DNA from: an uncultured Gammaproteobacteria bacterium
Lineage (GTDB): Bacteria > Pseudomonadota > Gammaproteobacteria > Pseudomonadales > Pseudohongiellaceae
NCBI GenBank assembly: GCA_903837345.1
Contig: CAILUG010000041.1
Span: 1 to 64,000 of the forward strand
Reading direction: 5' to 3'
Length of the DNA stretch: 64,000 nucleotides
Positions 62,301 through 64,000 of the stretch are shown in pieces (the first letter of the stretch is position 1; each line of letters begins with the position of its first letter). The notes beneath the pieces were generated by a model. The model ran no database searches and was not told where the DNA came from. It worked only from the letters and a program-made list of their open reading frames with translations. The translations under genes were made by a program, and so were the position numbers.

Positions 62301-63372
62301 TGCGCCGCTGTGGATGCGGCTGCTGGGTGTCAAGGTTGGCAGCAACGCAGAAATTTCCACTGCCGAAGGCATGACGCCGGAATTGCTGGAACTGGGTGAC
62401 GACAGTTTTATTGCAGATGGCGCCTTGCTGGGCGACGAGGAACAACGTGGCGGCTGGATGATCCTGAAGCCGACCAGAATCGGCAATCGCACCTTTGTCG
62501 GCAACAGTGCGTATGTGCTAAACGGCGCCGTGGTTCCGGACGATGTCCTGATCGGCGTGCAAACGCGGACGCCCGACAACGCACAACTGAAATCCGGCCA
62601 GACCTGGATCGGTTCACCTGCGATATTGTTGCCGGCACGGGAATGCCTGACCGGATTCCCCGCATCGCACACATTCCGGCCATCATGGCGAAGACGGCTG
62701 GCGCGCGGCATCATCGAAGGGCTGCGCATCGTATTGCCATTGGCTGTAGCCATTGCCATCGGCTATTTGATTGTGGCGCTGGTATTGCCGATTGCCAGTG
62801 TCTATGGCTGGGGCTTGCAGACAGCTGTCGCCCTCTCTCTGGCTGGCTGTCTGTATGGACTTGCCTCTTTCTTGTTTGTGGTTGCGCTCAAATGGATCCT
62901 GATCGGCCGTTATCGCCCCTGTGCATGCGCAATGTGGACACCGTTTGTCTGGCTCAGCGAAGCTGTCACCAACCTGTATGAATCGCTGGCGGTGCCCAAT
63001 TTTCTGGAGTACTTGCGCGGCACGCCGATGTTGCCATGGGCCTTGCGTTTGCTGGGTGCAAAAATCGGCAAAGGCGTGTATCTGAACACCACCGATTTGA
63101 CCGAGTTTGATTGTGTACATATCGGCGACGAGGCCGAGCTGAATCTGGCGTCAGGGCCGCAGACTCATCTGTTTGAAGATCGCGTAATGAAGATCGGGCT
63201 GGTGGAATTGGGTGCGCGAACCACCATCGGGGCACGCTGCATCATTCTCTACGACACACACGTCGGTGACGGTGTGCAACTGGGGCCGCTAACGCTGGTT
63301 GCCAAAGGCGAGCGCCTTCCCGCCGCAACCCGCTGGGAAGGTTCGCCCGCCGCTCCTGCAGATGCAACCTGA
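59371..63372 (+). CDS. Pls/PosA-type membrane nonribosomal peptide synthetase
   Basis: 1333 residues. Adenylation domain (about 20-520; YTSGSTGQPKGIVVSQ, NTYGPTETAVTATF, YLTGDLARF, LSSGKIDVKAL with the A10 Lys), a thiolation domain (about 545-615; DDLGGHSLL with the phosphopantetheine Ser near 561) and then three blocks, each of two membrane helices plus a hexapeptide beta-helix-like soluble domain (about 640-855, 865-1095, 1110-1330). This matches the A-T-TM-C1-TM-C2-TM-C3 layout of epsilon-poly-lysine synthetase. By-eye specificity residues D-M-E-H-I-L-T-V-T-K (Glu at position 239) suggest a basic amino acid. The ATG at 59371 has no strong SD. Confidence 0.93.
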   Translation: MEPLDSSAAITPPAVLRGSVRPDLIRQECLAEILSATAQQRPQHPALIWGKRTVCYAELDATSAKLAGALFHHGVARGAIVGLFMPRGADLLIAQAGITKTGAAWLPFDAEVPLDRIKTCLQSAHAIGLVTCREWLPRLAGLDVPVWAAEDLLADQNAEPVCIAAQPEDPAYVIYTSGSTGQPKGIVVSQRSICHLLRSENEVLGIRETDLVYQGFSVAFDMSFEEIWISYLVGATLWLAPATLVSDPDLLATTLAREHITVLHAVPTLVSLMDDPLAGVRLINLGGETCPDTLAQRLLRPDRKVFNTYGPTETAVTATFAELKPGEPVTIGKPLPNYGLLVVNEQRQPLPAGETGELGIFGPGLALGYLGRPDLTADKFIANPLAANSGEQLVYLTGDLARFGTDGAVRCLGRVDNQIKIRGFRVELDEITAALAAQAGVGAAAVVVQTLAGMDQIVAFIVPASGQPVDLSLIRQALSKRLPHYMVPAHLELMTELPRLSSGKIDVKALRSQPLQLPAQGSEQSAAPRNEEERVLYAALTRLFPAGIWQPEWDFFDDLGGHSLLAARLVSLLRTDARYASLSVQDVYRERRLVDIARVMERESHRKKSAARPRAATPLHRRFLCGLAQAVAIPFLVLLHIADWLTPFFVYHYYTGDPGDSITLAVLYSLATFILIQLGTFGVAIAGKWLVAGRLQAGRYPLWGFTYFRWWLANKCCELPHLYLLAGTPWMSMYLRMLGARIGQDVMIEAITLGAPELLTVEDGVSIGTFVNIENARIENGELIIGPVLLQSDAVVDSYAVLENDTRLGKRSRLNGLSALAAGRHIPDDETWEGAPARAINQPADLLPPRPQPGLVWRWLQTALFAVTAIAVAVLFFLPAFPAFILIDWVDAHTTDIFDSNLSLPVSFLLFILLSIPASAIFIAATVLITAGLRRLLPRQQAGLSSVYSYAFWRKKFMSLILDHSLQVLHGIYASLYAPLWMRLLGVKVGSNAEISTAEGMTPELLELGDDSFIADGALLGDEEQRGGWMILKPTRIGNRTFVGNSAYVLNGAVVPDDVLIGVQTRTPDNAQLKSGQTWIGSPAILLPARECLTGFPASHTFRPSWRRRLARGIIEGLRIVLPLAVAIAIGYLIVALVLPIASVYGWGLQTAVALSLAGCLYGLASFLFVVALKWILIGRYRPCACAMWTPFVWLSEAVTNLYESLAVPNFLEYLRGTPMLPWALRLLGAKIGKGVYLNTTDLTEFDCVHIGDEAELNLASGPQTHLFEDRVMKIGLVELGARTTIGARCIILYDTHVGDGVQLGPLTLVAKGERLPAATRWEGSPAAPADAT

Positions 63373-63425
63373 GTGCAGAACCTGCCTCGTTGTAGATCGG
63401 GCCGGTAGTAATAGGGGGTATCGGA

Positions 63426-63812
63426 TCAGAAAATCCTGATCATCGAGAACTGCGTACCGACAGGCCAGGGGCAGAGCGTGCCTGGATCAGGAGTACAAGA
63501 CACCATCGTCAACGTCGCCTTGTTGGTGCTGGAAAACACAATCTGTATCGAGATTTTGCCGCCACTTTCAGTCGATACCAGCAAGTCAGCCGTGACTGTG
63601 TTGTCGTTGATAACGCCCCGATACGCATCCCAGCCACCACCGTTCAGTGAATCATCGAGATTCGCAACAATCATGACATTTGACTGCTGGTGAATGCTGA
63701 AATAATCAGTATTGGCAGGCACATCCAGGGCCCAGATCCCGTCATATTGACCGGCAGCTGTGGCCAGGCTCGAACACAGGAAAAGTGCTGCTGTTGTGAG
63801 TATTTTTCGCAT
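63426..63812 (-). CDS. Small secreted hypothetical protein
   Basis: 128 residues with a signal peptide (MRKILTTAALFLCSSLATA) and a short beta-rich domain: GQYDGIWALDVPANTDYFSIHQQSNVMIVANLD, then a Cys pair (SCTPDPGTLCPWP) probably forming a disulfide near the C-terminus. The start at 63812 has GGAG six bases upstream. Convergent with the NRPS gene, 53 bases apart. I do not recognise the family. Confidence 0.75.
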   Translation of the reverse strand: MRKILTTAALFLCSSLATAAGQYDGIWALDVPANTDYFSIHQQSNVMIVANLDDSLNGGGWDAYRGVINDNTVTADLLVSTESGGKISIQIVFSSTNKATLTMVSCTPDPGTLCPWPVGTQFSMIRIF

Positions 63813-64000
63813 GGCGACTCCGCAATAATCCAATAAAATTACAGTAATGCCGGCAGGTGCGGCGGAGTTGATAAAGCACCGCAGGGCTCTGGATTCATAT
63901 TTCCCTGCCAACTCCCGGGCGATGAAATACTACCGCAATGGAAGATCAAATTGACAGTGCCAATGAATCATAGTATCGGTAGGCTGGTAGTGACAAAACC

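Noticed and set aside
59371-63372. Complete peptide antibiotic gene cluster around the NRPS
   Set aside because: There is no thioesterase, MbtH, phosphopantetheinyl transferase, exporter or immunity gene; it stands alone.

Overview
The window is a chromosomal segment of a gammaproteobacterium. The evidence is the block ZapB-like / zapA / 6S RNA / fau / rpiA on one strand facing ygfB-pepP-ubiH on the other, a layout typical of Gammaproteobacteria. OxyR, CysB, Hsp33, Pst/Pho and TonB-dependent systems also fit a free-living aerobic Gram-negative. I cannot name a genus. There are no tRNA or rRNA genes, CRISPR arrays, prophages or intact insertion sequences.

Layout. 1-6.3 kb: housekeeping genes, a 6S RNA and a 21-bp minisatellite. 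6.4-13.3 kb: a signalling block read rightward (hybrid sensor kinase, REC-EAL phosphodiesterase, MshE/GspE-type ATPase, HDOD protein). 13.3-15.8 kb: a fused anthranilate synthase TrpE(G) behind a trp attenuator whose leader peptide has three consecutive Trp codons. 15.8-22.4 kb: an orphan ParA-like ATPase, then a leftward cluster of DUF4266 lipoprotein, DUF3570 outer-membrane protein, ApbE flavinyltransferase and two tandemly duplicated RTX/DUF4214 proteins, with an apbE remnant left between the duplicates. 22.5-31.5 kb: Hsp33, a DEAD-box helicase, a TonB receptor, a hydrolase, a class II amidotransferase, a Mop molybdate-binding protein and a PAS/GAF/HD-GYP protein. 31.7-39.9 kb: a tannase-type esterase with its MarR regulator, then a putative operon cysB-chrA-octaheme cytochrome-HupE-membrane anchor, then oxyR. 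40-48.9 kb: an amino-acid permease, a second apbE, a sensor kinase with a receiver, a lipoprotein cytochrome, an ECF sigma/DUF3379 pair, an SDR and an imelysin. 49-55.5 kb: the phosphate regulon phoB-phoR-pstSCAB-phoU. 55.6-64 kb: a PAP2 phosphatase, a CDF metal exporter, a GDT1-type transporter, an OprB porin, a 1333-residue Pls/PosA-type nonribosomal peptide synthetase and a small secreted protein.

The most notable observations are these. (1) A 29-bp motif with constant internal spacing lies 56-96 bases upstream of three transcription units (TonB receptor, Mop, cysB-chrA operon), so it is probably a sulfur/oxyanion regulon operator, perhaps for CysB. (2) A trp attenuator with a probably leaderless trpL, as in rhizobia, precedes a rhizobial-style TrpE(G) fusion. 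(3) A stand-alone poly-amino-acid-synthetase-like NRPS has a specificity pocket that looks suited to a basic amino acid. (4) A duplicated RTX/ApbE module shows visible decay. (5) A chromate transporter shares an operon with an octaheme cytochrome and a HupE-like protein. All functional statements come from motifs and gene order read by eye; no database search was run.
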